Notes: generated from the letters alone by a model not told the origin. Shown: positions 33,301 to 42,454, counted from the stretch's first letter. The stretch: 49,521 bases of DNA from Myxococcales bacterium (GCA_003151595.1 PLXW01000112.1:1-49521); one strand, 5' to 3'. Numbers and translations: made by a program.

Positions 33301-34452
33301 TCACGGCCACCAGCCGGCGACGCGCGCCGCGAGCGGCCACCCCGGAACGCGCTCGCCTCCGTCGCCGGCCCATCGCGCCGCGAACGCATCGCGCACCACG
33401 AGCTCCGCCGACTTTCCGCGCGGCGAGAACCCCCACTCCGCTTCTTGCGAGACGTCGTCCGGATCGCTGTAGACGCGCCACACGAAGAAGCCCGCGAAGT
33501 CCGGCTCGTCGAGCAGCGGAGCGAGAAGCGCGCGATAGGCCGCCGCTTGCGCGCGCTGATCGGGGACGACCCCTTTCATTCCGTCGGGCCACTCCCACGG
33601 ACGCACCGCCGGATTGGCGCGCGTCGTGTAGCCGATCTCCGTGAAGAGCACCGGCTTCTGCCACGTCTCGGCGAGGGTGTGGACCTTCTTCCGAACCTCG
33701 GCCGCCCCTTCGAGGAGCGTCTTCTCATCGGCGCCGTCCTTCTCGGCCAGCGGGTAGAAGGCGTTGATGCCGATGACGTCGAGCTCGCCGAGGATCACCG
33801 ACTGATCGACGTCGTCCCAGTTCGCCGAGTACGTCACGAGGCCGTGGTAGACGCGGCGCACGTCGCGGACGATCGCGGCGAAGCTCGGCGCGCGCGGCGT
33901 CGTCACCCACGATCGAAGCTCGACGCCCGCCGAGAGGAGCTCCACGTGCTCCGCCTCGGCAACGCTCGCCCACGCCAGCACGAACGCGCGGTAGCTCGCC
34001 GACCAGCGCTTCCACCCCGCGTCGGTCTTCGGATCGATGAGCGCGCGCCACTCGCCCGACTCGACCCACAGATGCGGGACGAGCATGACGTGAAGTCCGC
34101 GCGCGTGGGCCATGGCGATCGCGCGGCGGATCGCGTCGCGGTTCGTCTCGAACGGCGCTTCGAACGTGAGGTCGACGCCGGTGCCGTCGAGGTCGCGCAC
34201 GCGGCCGAAAGGCGTGATCGCGATCCACGTGGCGCCCATCGTCTTCGTTTCGTCGAGCGTGCGCGCGTAGGCCGGCGTGCCGTAGCCGACGTCGGGGTGG
34301 TACGCGTTCTCGATCGGGCCGACCGTGATCCCGCGAACGGCGTCGTTCCCCGATGCGCGCCAGCCGTCGCTCGCGGCGAGCGAACGCGGATCGTGCGACG
34401 CGACTGCGAGCGCGGCGATGACGACGGCCGTGGGGAAGATCACCGCGTGCAC
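33301..34452 (-). CDS. Glycoside hydrolase family 113-like TIM-barrel protein
   Basis: The 383-aa exported protein (N-terminal hydrophobic leader MHAVIFPTAVVIAALAVAS) has the TIM-barrel segments of GH113 and related mannanase/glycosidase families: RGITVGPIENAYHP, GATWIAITPFGRV, HVMLVPHLWVESGEW, SAGVELRSW with a candidate acid/base Glu178, and PVLFTEIGYTTRAN with a candidate nucleophile Glu272. Aromatic residues around these (HLWV, INAFYPL, FFVWRVY) fit a sugar cleft. It lies between a PEGA-domain protein and a polysaccharide deacetylase on the same strand, supporting a role in polysaccharide turnover. The GH113 label is by resemblance; substrate is not known. Confidence 0.8.
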   Translation of the reverse strand: MHAVIFPTAVVIAALAVASHDPRSLAASDGWRASGNDAVRGITVGPIENAYHPDVGYGTPAYARTLDETKTMGATWIAITPFGRVRDLDGTGVDLTFEAPFETNRDAIRRAIAMAHARGLHVMLVPHLWVESGEWRALIDPKTDAGWKRWSASYRAFVLAWASVAEAEHVELLSAGVELRSWVTTPRAPSFAAIVRDVRRVYHGLVTYSANWDDVDQSVILGELDVIGINAFYPLAEKDGADEKTLLEGAAEVRKKVHTLAETWQKPVLFTEIGYTTRANPAVRPWEWPDGMKGVVPDQRAQAAAYRALLAPLLDEPDFAGFFVWRVYSDPDDVSQEAEWGFSPRGKSAELVVRDAFAARWAGDGGERVPGWPLAARVAGWWP

Positions 34453-34482
34453 GCGCCACTCGTTAGCACACGCCCGGCCGCG

Positions 34483-35700
34483 TCAAAAAAGGTCGAACGC
34501 CAGCCCCGCGGCCACGCCGTAGCGCAGCCACACGCCGCTCGCGTCCTTCGGCGTCGCGCGCGTCCCCGCGAACGCGGGCTGCGCTTCGAGGATCACGGGC
34601 GAGAGCACGAGGCGCATCTCACGCGAGAAGGCGTACGAGACCTCGCCGCCGAGGTACACCGCGGGCTTCGTGCCGGGCGTGGGGCTGCAGCTGGGGATGA
34701 AGAGATCGCCCCCGACCTCGCCGGCCGAGTAGGTCGCGAACCCGAGCCCGAAGTCGCCGCCGACGCGCCACCGCGAGGTCGCGCGCCACCCGAGGCCGCC
34801 GGTCACGAACGCGCTCACGGCCGTCGCGCCTTCGCTCGTTGGGATCGCGGCGCCGCAGTTCGGCGACGTGTTCGGCGCGCCCACGGTGTTGCCCCACGAA
34901 TCACTGGTGAGCATCCCGCGTGCACCGACGGAGACGATGAGGCGCGACGCATCCACGACGACGTACGAGAGCGCCAGAAACCCCGCGACGTTCCCGCTGC
35001 CGCCGATCGATCCGAAGCGCGGAAACTGCGCGCCGAGCTCTCCTTCGAGGATCAAGCGGTGCGGCCCGCCGCGCTCGTGGTCGCGCTCCTGCTCGTTGCC
35101 CTTCGTCTTCTCGGGAGACGCCGTCGTCGCGACGAGCGGCGTATCTCCGTGCGCGAGCTGCGCGTCCACGATGATCGATCGCCCGTACTTCGCGTCGACC
35201 GACTTCTCGTACGGCTCGTACCCCGCACGCTCGATCGACACCTTGTGTGAGCCCGGCGCGACCGAGATCGTCGCCGGCGTCGTCCCCGCGGGCGCGTTCC
35301 GTTTGCCGTCGATGTAGACTGTCGCGCCGCCCGGTGAAGACTCCACCGCCAGCGTCGACGGGCGGTGCTCGATCTCGCGGAGCTGCTGCTCGGCCTCCGC
35401 CCGATCGTTCGCGCTCAGCCCCGACTGCGACAGGTATTTCTCGATCTCCTTCGCCGCGCCTTCGGGATCGTCGAGGCGCAGGCGGCACTTGGCGACGTTC
35501 CATAGCTCACTGGGGGGACCGCCGATGCGGAACGCCTCTTCGAAGAAGCGGATCGCGTCGTTGTAACGCTCCTCTTTGTACGCGCGCACCCCCTGCTGAT
35601 CGAGCACGCGCGCGCGCTCCAGGTCCGGCGAGGCCAGCGCATTCCCTGCACAAAAGACGAGGCACGCCGTCAGAGCGCTCGCGCGTGCCGAGAATCCCAT
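34483..35700 (-). CDS. TPR-PEGA domain protein with C-terminal barrel-like region
   Basis: The 405-aa secreted protein starts MGFSARASALTACLVFCAGNALAS (signal peptide). Residues about 30-110 form TPR-like helices (QGVRAYKEERYNDAIRFFEEAF, ELWNVAKCRL); about 115-185 is a PEGA domain (STLAVESSPGGATVYIDGK, GSHKVSIERAGYEPYEKSV); the rest (from about 215) is a series of alternating strands ending in F (AAGLAFDLF), typical of an outer-membrane beta-barrel. PEGA proteins are expanded in myxobacteria and often lie near envelope or kinase genes. I chose the ATG at 35700 because the longer form adds a non-signal stretch. First gene of the unit with the hydrolase and deacetylase. Confidence 0.85.
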   Translation of the reverse strand: MGFSARASALTACLVFCAGNALASPDLERARVLDQQGVRAYKEERYNDAIRFFEEAFRIGGPPSELWNVAKCRLRLDDPEGAAKEIEKYLSQSGLSANDRAEAEQQLREIEHRPSTLAVESSPGGATVYIDGKRNAPAGTTPATISVAPGSHKVSIERAGYEPYEKSVDAKYGRSIIVDAQLAHGDTPLVATTASPEKTKGNEQERDHERGGPHRLILEGELGAQFPRFGSIGGSGNVAGFLALSYVVVDASRLIVSVGARGMLTSDSWGNTVGAPNTSPNCGAAIPTSEGATAVSAFVTGGLGWRATSRWRVGGDFGLGFATYSAGEVGGDLFIPSCSPTPGTKPAVYLGGEVSYAFSREMRLVLSPVILEAQPAFAGTRATPKDASGVWLRYGVAAGLAFDLF

Positions 35701-35772
35701 GGAGACCACTTTAGTCGTGGCGAGGACTAGAGGAAAACTCGCCAACAAGTCTGGGTGTACTCTTCAGGCAAG

Positions 35773-38589
35773 GTGAAGGCACTTCTCGTCGGGGAGAGCG
35801 ACGCACTGCCGGCGATCGCCGAGCGTGTTCGAGCTCTCGGTGACGAGGCCTCGCGCGTCGCCCTCGCCGTCCTCAACGCCGAGATCGCGGCCGCCGATGG
35901 GGCCGTCGTCGTGTTCTTCGACGACGACGTGAACGCCGTGAAAGGGCTGCGCGATCCGCAGCTGCTGTCGGAGACGCCGCTCTTCGTCGTGACCAAGACG
36001 CGCGATCCGGTCGCGCTCGCGGCCCTGCGCGCCGCGGGGGCCGACGACTGTCTCGCGTGGCCGGAAGAGGCGGCGCTGTTCGATCACAGGTACCGCGCGC
36101 TCACGTCGCACGTCGCGCTGGTGCGCAAGCTGGCCGAGGTCGCGCGCGTGGAGAGCGATCTGCGAACGAGCGAAGAGCGCCTGCGCCAGCTCGTCGAGCT
36201 GGCGAGCGACGCCATCTTCATCAAGGACCGCGGCGGCCGCTACGTCTTCATCAACCCGGCCGGCGCGCGCGCGCTCGGATCGTCGCCCGAAGAGGTCGTG
36301 GGGAAGACCGACCTCGAGATCTTCGGCGAGCGGACCGGCCGCGACGTCATTCGCTACGACCAGCTGGCGATGACGAGCCGCAAGCCGATCCACTACGAAG
36401 CGCGTCAGGACGTGCAAGGCGAAGAGCGCGTCTTCACGACGTCGAAGTTCGCGTACGTGTCGCCGGTCGGCGATCTGCTCGGCATCGCCGGCATCACGCG
36501 CGACACGACCGATCAGCGGCGCGCGGAAGAAGCCGAGACGCGACGCACGAAGCAACACCTGGCGCACCAGGCGGCGCTCGTGGCGCTGGCGCAGATGGAG
36601 ATGAGCGACGACTTCGTGGCCGGCCTCGAGCGCGTGCTCGACACCGCCGCGGAGACGATGTCGCTCACGCGCGTGAGCTACTGGTCGCTGCGCGACGATC
36701 CGCCGACGGTCGTGAGCCACGCCATGCGCAAAGGGGGGAGCGGCTCGTGGGCCAACGGGCTCGAGATGCGCGCGCGCGATCTCCCGCGGTACTTCGAGAC
36801 GCTGCAAGAGAACCGCGTGTACGTCGCCGAAGACGCGCAGGCCCTGGCCGAGGGGACGCAGCTCCGCGAGAAGTACCTGGAGCCAAACGGCGTGAAGTCG
36901 ATCCTCGACGCGCCGGTGTGGCAGCGCGGATCGATCGTGGGCGTCGTGTGCCACGAGACGATCGGCGAGCCGCGCGCGTGGACGCTCGAAGAGCAGGACT
37001 TCGTCACGCGCATCGGACAGATGATCTCGGTGGCGCTCGTCGATCACGAGCGCGACATGGTGGCGAGCGAGGTCCAGCGCAGCGAGTCGCGGATGCGCAC
37101 GCTCATCGAGCACCTGCCCGACGCGATCTTCGTCCTTCACGAGGGGCGCTTCGTGTTCGTGAACGCCGCCTTCGCCGCGTACCTCGGCTACGACAAACCG
37201 GAAGACGTCATCGGCGCGCGACTGCTCGACATCGTGCACGCCGAGGACAAGAAAGAAGGGCACGCGATCGAGCGCGGCGCGCCCAAGCCGCTGAAGGTGC
37301 GCCTCCTGCGCCGTGACGCCGAGTCGGTCCACGCCGAGGTCGCGGGGCTCGCTCTCGTGTGGGACGGCGAGCCTTCGACCGTGGCCATCGCGCGCGATCT
37401 CACGGAGCGCAATCAGTTCGAGGCGCAGCTCCTGCTCGCAGATCGGATGGCCTCGGTGGGAACGCTGGCCGCCGGCGTGGCGCACGAGATCAACAACCCG
37501 CTCGGCTACGTGCTCGGCAATCTCACGGCGCTGCAGAACGGGCTCACGAGCGAAGCGCTCAACGCCGATCTCTCGCAGGCGCTGAAAGACGCCATCCACG
37601 GCGCGAAGCGCGTTCGCGACATCGTTCAAGACCTCCAGACGTTCTCGCGCGGAGATCCCAGCAAGCGCACGACCGCGGTCGACGTGCTTCGCGTGATGGA
37701 CGTCTCCATCCGCATGGCGCACAGCGCGGTCCGTCATCGCGCGCGGCTCGAGCGCGACTACCGGCTCGTGCCGCCCATCGAAGGGAGCGAGTCGCGTCTC
37801 GGGCAGGTGTTCCTCAACCTGATCGTGAACGCCGCGCAGGCGATGCCCGAACGCCCGCTGGAGGAGAACGAGATCAACGTGCGGGTCACGCTCGACGGCG
37901 AGCACGTCGTCGTCGAGGTGCGCGACAACGGCGCGGGGATGACCGAAGAGGTGCGGCGCCGCATCTTCGATCCGTTCTTCACCACCAAGCCCATCGGCGA
38001 AGGGACGGGGCTCGGGCTCTCCATCTGCCACAGCATCGTGACGTCGATGAACGGCGCGCTCGAGGTCGACAGCGAGGTCGGCCTCGGCACGACGTTCCGC
38101 GTGCGCTTGCCCGTGTCGCGCGCGCAGGTGCGGACCGAGACGATCGAGCCGCCGCCGCTCCAGAGCGACCGCCGCGAGAAGGTGCTGGTGATCGACGACG
38201 AGCCGATGATCGGCGTGATGATCCGCCGCCTCCTGGCCGCGCACTGCGACGTGCTCCCGCTCACGAACGCGCGCGAGGCGCTCCGCAGGATCGGCGCGCA
38301 GGAGAAGTTCGACGCGATCATCTGCGATCTCATGATGCCGAGAATGAGCGGCCTCGAGTTCTTCGCCGAGCTCTCGGCGCTCTCGCCGGAGATGGCGCGT
38401 CGTACGGGGTTCCTCACCGGCGGCGCGGTAACGCCGCAGGCGCGTCGCTTCCTCGTCGAGCACGCCGACGTGACGCTCGAGAAGCCGGTCGAGATCGGCA
38501 GGCTCCGCGCGTTCGTGCAGCTGCTGGCGCGTCGCGGAACCGAGGCGCCGGCTTCGCTGCGCGCCGGCCCGAAGAAGGCGAAGAGCTAG
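35773..38589 (+). CDS. Hybrid sensor histidine kinase (PAS-GAF-PAS-HisKA-HATPase-REC)
   Basis: The 938-aa cytoplasmic kinase has, in order: a receiver-like N-terminal region (1-110, KALLVGESDALPAI, degenerate), a PAS domain (about 130-255), a GAF domain (about 270-425), a second PAS (about 440-550), a HisKA dimer domain with the phosphorylatable His571 in GVAHEINNPLGYVLGN, an ATPase domain with N-box NLIVNAAQAMP and G-boxes DNGAGM and GTGLGLSI, and a C-terminal receiver with Asp852 in CDLMMPRMSG. Sensing is internal since no membrane segment is seen. I start at the GTG at 35773, with AGG six bases upstream; GTG at 35755 is an alternative. No response regulator gene lies next to it. Confidence 0.93.
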   Translation: MKALLVGESDALPAIAERVRALGDEASRVALAVLNAEIAAADGAVVVFFDDDVNAVKGLRDPQLLSETPLFVVTKTRDPVALAALRAAGADDCLAWPEEAALFDHRYRALTSHVALVRKLAEVARVESDLRTSEERLRQLVELASDAIFIKDRGGRYVFINPAGARALGSSPEEVVGKTDLEIFGERTGRDVIRYDQLAMTSRKPIHYEARQDVQGEERVFTTSKFAYVSPVGDLLGIAGITRDTTDQRRAEEAETRRTKQHLAHQAALVALAQMEMSDDFVAGLERVLDTAAETMSLTRVSYWSLRDDPPTVVSHAMRKGGSGSWANGLEMRARDLPRYFETLQENRVYVAEDAQALAEGTQLREKYLEPNGVKSILDAPVWQRGSIVGVVCHETIGEPRAWTLEEQDFVTRIGQMISVALVDHERDMVASEVQRSESRMRTLIEHLPDAIFVLHEGRFVFVNAAFAAYLGYDKPEDVIGARLLDIVHAEDKKEGHAIERGAPKPLKVRLLRRDAESVHAEVAGLALVWDGEPSTVAIARDLTERNQFEAQLLLADRMASVGTLAAGVAHEINNPLGYVLGNLTALQNGLTSEALNADLSQALKDAIHGAKRVRDIVQDLQTFSRGDPSKRTTAVDVLRVMDVSIRMAHSAVRHRARLERDYRLVPPIEGSESRLGQVFLNLIVNAAQAMPERPLEENEINVRVTLDGEHVVVEVRDNGAGMTEEVRRRIFDPFFTTKPIGEGTGLGLSICHSIVTSMNGALEVDSEVGLGTTFRVRLPVSRAQVRTETIEPPPLQSDRREKVLVIDDEPMIGVMIRRLLAAHCDVLPLTNAREALRRIGAQEKFDAIICDLMMPRMSGLEFFAELSALSPEMARRTGFLTGGAVTPQARRFLVEHADVTLEKPVEIGRLRAFVQLLARRGTEAPASLRAGPKKAKS

Positions 38590-38649
38590 TCTAGAGCGAA
38601 CGTCGATTCACTGAAGCGGCGCTCCACCCAATCGGCGTTTGCTCTAGAC
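38589..38649. repeat. 14-bp inverted repeat with long loop after the histidine kinase gene
   Basis: GTCTAGAGCGAACG at 38589-38602 pairs with CGTTTGCTCTAGAC at 38636-38649 with one mismatch, leaving a 33-nt loop. It starts at the last base of the kinase stop codon. It could end transcription of the kinase gene, but no T-run follows; it may also be the end of a small mobile or palindromic unit. Confidence 0.6.
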
Positions 38650-38712
38650 GACTTTCGTCGCGACCACGCCTGTCCGAGCCCCTCCTTGGCTCGGGGAAGG
38701 CGAGACCAGGCG

Positions 38713-38890
38713 TGGTCTCGTCGCGACCAGGGCACTTGGGGGCTCTCCTTGGGCCCGTCCGAGCGAGACGTGGCGTGGTCTCGTCGCGACCACGCCTGGT
38801 CGGGGCTCTCCTTGGGTCCGTCCGAGCGAGACGTGGGCTGGTCTCGCCGCGACCACGCCTGGTCGGGGCTCGCCCACGCCCGATCGCGCC
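38713..38890. repeat. 63-bp tandem repeats with internal hairpins
   Basis: Three units start TGGTCTCG at 38713, 38776 and 38839 (exactly 63 bp apart); the first two are full length, the third runs about 52 bp, and a degenerate unit may precede them near 38653. Each unit holds the inverted pair GCGTGGTC ... GACCACGC around TCGTCGC. Both strands stay open as 21-residue repeats, which follows from the 63-bp length and is not by itself evidence of coding. The region lies between two convergent genes. Confidence 0.8.
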
Positions 38891-38905
38891 CCGTTCGTCG
38901 GTTTC

Positions 38906-38931
38906 ATGACCGAGCCGACGGCCTCGGTCAT
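38906..38931. terminator. 9-bp hairpin between convergent genes
   Basis: ATGACCGAG at 38906-38914 and CTCGGTCAT at 38923-38931 form a perfect 9-bp stem with an 8-nt loop, 16 bp past the stop of the metallophosphoesterase gene. On the plus strand it is followed by CGGCTCAAAAAC; no clear T-tract on either strand, so the terminator role is tentative. Confidence 0.4.
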
Positions 38932-38947
38932 CGGCTCAAAAACAGCT

Positions 38948-40102
38948 CTAGACCGCCACGAGGACGATCTTGGTGATCTCGGGAGGCACACCGAGGCGCG
39001 CGGGCGGACCGGCAACGCCGAAGCCGCGGTTCACGTAGAGCGTCGAGCCGTTGCGCTCGTAGCGCCCGGCGACCCACTTCAGCAACATGTTGGCCGGACG
39101 AATCTGCCCGCCGTGCGTGTGCCCACTGAGCTGCAACGCGACGTGGCCCGCGAAGTCCTCGAACGTGTCCGGCTGGTGCGAAAGCAGGATGCGCGCGAGA
39201 TCGGGCGAGATGTTCTTGAGGGTGCGTGGCAGGCGCGGACCGGGGCCGCCGTAGCGATGCGACCACTGATCGTCCACGCCGAGGAGCGCGAACCCACCGC
39301 CGTCGTTAGGGCGAATCACCCGCCCCTCGTTGACGAGGAGCGAGACGCCGGCCGCGCGCACCGCCGCGGCGACCGCGTCGGCGTCGGCGTAGTAGTCATG
39401 GTTCCCGAGGATGGCGAAGACGCCGTCGCGCGGGGCGAGATCGGCGAGGGCGCGCGCGATCTGCGGCGCGTGACGCGGATCGAAGTCGACGAGATCGCCG
39501 GTGGCGACGACGAGATCGGGCTTGAACGATCGAATGCGCTCCGACCCTTCGCGCAGCTCGCGCTCGCCGGTGAAGAGGCCGCCGTGGAGATCGGAGATCT
39601 GCGCGATGACGTAGCCGTCGAGCGCGCGCGGCAGTCCGGGGATGCGCACCGGAATTTCTTCGATGCGGTAGTCATGACGCCCGACCGTCGCTCCCCAACC
39701 GACGACGAGCCCCGTGCCGCCGATGACCGCTGCGCCGCCGATGGTCTCGATCGCGCGGCGACGATCGACGAGCGGTCCCTCGGCGGCGCCGTCCTTCTTG
39801 GGCTCCTTCGCGCGCGCGAGTCCCATGACCAGCGCGAGAGGGATCGCGAGCACCAGGATGAACGTCAGCTCGAGGAGCGACGCGGCCATCACGCCGTCGA
39901 AGGCCGGCGTGCGCGTCTTCATCGTGAGGAAGCGCGCGAAGGTCGGAAGCGCGGCGATGAAGACGCATGCGGCAGTGAGCCAGGCCCTCGCCCGCTTCAG
40001 GCGCGGGAACACGCGAATCACCCAGGCGAGCAGAAGGAGATGCGCGCCCAGCCCGAACGCGAACGAGAAAAACGAGAACGCGGCCGACGGGAACGACTTC
40101 AT
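38948..40102 (-). CDS. Membrane-anchored metallophosphoesterase
   Basis: The 384-aa protein has three or four N-terminal membrane helices (AAFSFFSFAFGLGAHLLLLA, TAACVFIAALPTFA, LTFILVLAIPLALVMGLA) and, after a possible fourth hydrophobic segment, a calcineurin-like phosphoesterase domain from about 170: QISDLHGGLFTG, VVATGDLVDFD, ILGNHDYYAD, LLSHQPDTFE and LQLSGHTHGGQ, which supply the two-metal site. The layout matches YaeI/YkoQ-type membrane phosphoesterases, thought to act on phospholipid or UDP-sugar substrates. It is the last gene of the phosphohexomutase-prmC unit (58-bp gap). I chose the ATG at 40102 (MKSFPSAAFS). Confidence 0.92.
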   Translation of the reverse strand: MKSFPSAAFSFFSFAFGLGAHLLLLAWVIRVFPRLKRARAWLTAACVFIAALPTFARFLTMKTRTPAFDGVMAASLLELTFILVLAIPLALVMGLARAKEPKKDGAAEGPLVDRRRAIETIGGAAVIGGTGLVVGWGATVGRHDYRIEEIPVRIPGLPRALDGYVIAQISDLHGGLFTGERELREGSERIRSFKPDLVVATGDLVDFDPRHAPQIARALADLAPRDGVFAILGNHDYYADADAVAAAVRAAGVSLLVNEGRVIRPNDGGGFALLGVDDQWSHRYGGPGPRLPRTLKNISPDLARILLSHQPDTFEDFAGHVALQLSGHTHGGQIRPANMLLKWVAGRYERNGSTLYVNRGFGVAGPPARLGVPPEITKIVLVAV

Positions 40103-40160
40103 CGAGGGGCCTGGTGACGTTAACACGCGGCGCGCGTTCCGCCTTCCCAGGGCCCGAAAA

Positions 40161-41042
40161 TCACCCCCACACGCCGTCGACCACGCGCTCGATCCGCCCG
40201 TAATCCCGCGTGATCGTGACGCGCTGGAATCCGCGCGCTTCGAACAACCGCGCCGCGGCGTCCGCTTCTCCGGCGCCGATCTCGATCGCCAGCACTCCAC
40301 CGGCGTCGAGCACCGCGGGCGCGCCCTCGACGATGCGGCGCACGAACGCGAGGCCGTCGCCGCCGCCGTCGAGCGCGAGGCGAGGCTCGTGGTCTTTGAT
40401 GTCGCGCTCGAGCGTGTCGACCTCGGCGCTGGCGATGTACGGAGGGTTCGCGGTGACGATGTCGAACGGCGCGAGCGAAGCGGGGACTGCCTCGAACAGA
40501 TCGCCGCGCGTGAACGATACGTTGTACGCGCCGAGTCGAAGCGCGTTGTCCCGCGCCACGGCCAGGGCGTCGTCGCTCACGTCGGTCGCGTGCACGCGCG
40601 CGGTCGGACGCTGGCGCGCCAGCGTGACGGCTACGCACCCGCTCCCGGTGCACAGATCGAGCGCGCGCATGGAGAGCGAGCGCGCCTCGGTTCGCAGCAG
40701 CGCCACGTCGACCAGCGTCTCCGTATCGGGTCTCGGAATGAGCACGCGCTTGTCGACGCGAAAGCTTCGTCCGTAGAACTCGCGCTCTCCGAGCAGGTAC
40801 GCCACCGGCTCCCGCGCGCGCCTTCGCGTCACCATCTCGCGAAAGCGGCGCAGCTCGTCGGGCGCGAGCGGCTTCTTCGCGTCGATGATGAGCTGCGTGC
40901 GGTTCACCGAGAGCGCGTGCGAGAGGAGCACCTGCGCGTCGAGCTGCGGTTTGTCGATCCCGCGCGCGCGGAAGTCGTCAGTGGCCCACTTGAGGACCGC
41001 GTCGATCGTCCACGTCTGCGCCGCGCCGCCCGCCGTCGTCAT
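40161..41042 (-). CDS. prmC: Peptide chain release factor N5-glutamine methyltransferase
   Basis: The 293-aa SAM enzyme methylates the Gln of the GGQ motif of release factors RF1 and RF2. The N-terminal helical domain (IDAVLKWATDDF, DAQVLLSHAL, REPVAYLLGEREFYG) leads to the catalytic domain: SAM-binding LDLCTGSGCVAVTLA (128-142) and the NPPY motif at 199-202 in IVTANPPYIAS, the hallmark of N-methylation of amide nitrogen. Length fits the family. Its ATG overlaps the phosphohexomutase stop (ATGA). prfA, its frequent partner, is not adjacent. Confidence 0.95.
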   Translation of the reverse strand: MTTAGGAAQTWTIDAVLKWATDDFRARGIDKPQLDAQVLLSHALSVNRTQLIIDAKKPLAPDELRRFREMVTRRRAREPVAYLLGEREFYGRSFRVDKRVLIPRPDTETLVDVALLRTEARSLSMRALDLCTGSGCVAVTLARQRPTARVHATDVSDDALAVARDNALRLGAYNVSFTRGDLFEAVPASLAPFDIVTANPPYIASAEVDTLERDIKDHEPRLALDGGGDGLAFVRRIVEGAPAVLDAGGVLAIEIGAGEADAAARLFEARGFQRVTITRDYGRIERVVDGVWG

Positions 41043-42454
41043 CGCGTGGCGGTGAGCTTCGCGCGCTCTTCGCGCACGGCCTCGGCGACTTCGGTGTGAA
41101 TGCGATTGAGCTCGGCCTCGCTCGTGGCCTCGAAGCGCATCACCAGCACCGGCCCGGTGTTCGACGCGCGAACGAGCCCCCAGTTGGGCACGCCCGGCTT
41201 GGCGAACGAGATGCGCGCGCCGTCGATGTCGACCACGACGTTTCCCTTCTTCTTGTACCGCTCGGTGATCGCCTTCACGACGTCGAACTTGATCGCGTCG
41301 GGGCAGTCTTCGCGCAGCTCGGGGGTGGTGAACGTCTTCGGAACGTCGGAGAGCATCTCGCCGATCGACTGCGGATCGTTCGCCAGGATCTCGAGCAGGC
41401 GGAGCGAGGCGTAGATGGCGTCGTCGTACCCGAAGTAGCGATCGGCGAAGAACAGGTGACCGCTCATCTCGCCCGCGAGCAGAGCGCCTGTCTCCTTCAT
41501 CTTCGTCTTGATGAGCGAGTGGCCCGTCTTCCACATGATGGGCTTACCGCCGTGCTTGGCGATGTCGTCGTAGAGCGTTTGGGAGCACTTCACCTCGCCG
41601 AGGATCGCCGCGCCCGGGCGCTCCTTCAGCAGCGCGCGCGCGAACACGATCATCAACCGATCGCCCCACACGATGTCGCCGTTTGCGTCGACCGCGCCGA
41701 GGCGGTCGGCGTCGCCGTCGTACGCGATGCCGACGCGCGCGTGGCTCGCCGTGACCCGGCCGATCAGCTCGGCGACGTTCTTCGGCATCGTGGGATCCGG
41801 GTGGTGGTTCGGGAAGTTCCCGTCCATCTCGCAGTACATCGCCTCGGGCTCGAGCCCGAGCGCCTTCATGGCGCGGATGCCGAGAGGACCGCCGGCGCCG
41901 TTGCCGGCGTCGACCACGACGCGCAAGGGCTTGGTGAACGCGGGGATGCGCTTCTTCATCTCATCGACGTAAGCATCCTGCACGTCTTGCTCTTCGCGCG
42001 TGCCGTTCGCTTCGGGCGCGTAGGCGTCGCTGCCGATGAGCGCGCGCAGGTCGAGGATGTCGGGCCCGTAGAAGCTGGCCTTGCCGCGCATCATCTTGAA
42101 GCCGTTCTCGTCGCCCGGGTTGTGGCTCCCGGTGATCATGACGCCGCCGTCGGCGTTCAAGTGGTGGACGGCGAAGTAGAGGAGCGGCGTCGGGCCGACT
42201 CCGATGTCGATGACGTGCACCCCGACGCGCGCCATCCCGCGGAGCAGCGCCTCGTGAAGACGCGGGCTCGACAGGCGGCAGTCGCGGCCGACAGCGAGGC
42301 GGAGCGTTTTCGGATCGCGCCGCGGATTGCAAGACTGGGCGATCATCGTCGCGTAGCCGCGCCCGACGGCCTCGGCCAATTCGCTGGTGAGATCGCGCTC
42401 GGCGACGCCACGGATGTCGTACTCGCGAAAGACCTGGGGAGCTGCGATGTGCAT
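41039..42454 (-). CDS. Phosphomannomutase/phosphoglucomutase
   Basis: The 471-aa alpha-D-phosphohexomutase (AlgC/ManB/PgcA group) interconverts hexose 1- and 6-phosphates for nucleotide-sugar synthesis. Seen are FREYDIRGVAERDLT at the N-terminus, the phosphoserine Ser110 in MITGSHNPGDENGFK, the Mg2+ loop YDGDADRLG (Asp246, 248 and 250), the sugar-binding GEMSGHLFF and the C-terminal phosphate loop RASNTGPVLVMRFEA. It would feed envelope polysaccharide synthesis, in keeping with the nearby glycan genes. I chose the ATG at 42454 (MHIAAPQVFREYD). It is the first gene of the phosphohexomutase-prmC-phosphoesterase unit. Confidence 0.95.
   Translation of the reverse strand: MHIAAPQVFREYDIRGVAERDLTSELAEAVGRGYATMIAQSCNPRRDPKTLRLAVGRDCRLSSPRLHEALLRGMARVGVHVIDIGVGPTPLLYFAVHHLNADGGVMITGSHNPGDENGFKMMRGKASFYGPDILDLRALIGSDAYAPEANGTREEQDVQDAYVDEMKKRIPAFTKPLRVVVDAGNGAGGPLGIRAMKALGLEPEAMYCEMDGNFPNHHPDPTMPKNVAELIGRVTASHARVGIAYDGDADRLGAVDANGDIVWGDRLMIVFARALLKERPGAAILGEVKCSQTLYDDIAKHGGKPIMWKTGHSLIKTKMKETGALLAGEMSGHLFFADRYFGYDDAIYASLRLLEILANDPQSIGEMLSDVPKTFTTPELREDCPDAIKFDVVKAITERYKKKGNVVVDIDGARISFAKPGVPNWGLVRASNTGPVLVMRFEATSEAELNRIHTEVAEAVREERAKLTATR

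Noticed and set aside
35764..38463. Very long minus-strand open frame opposite the hybrid histidine kinase
   Set aside because: Translation is an Arg/His/Leu-rich shadow; the plus strand has all kinase motifs.
38713..38890. CRISPR array
   Set aside because: Units are directly tandem with no unique spacers, and no cas genes are present.
38644..39015. Minus-strand frame across the 63-bp repeats as a repeat protein
   Set aside because: Open frames arise from the 63-bp unit being a multiple of three; both strands are open and the frame overlaps the metallophosphoesterase gene.
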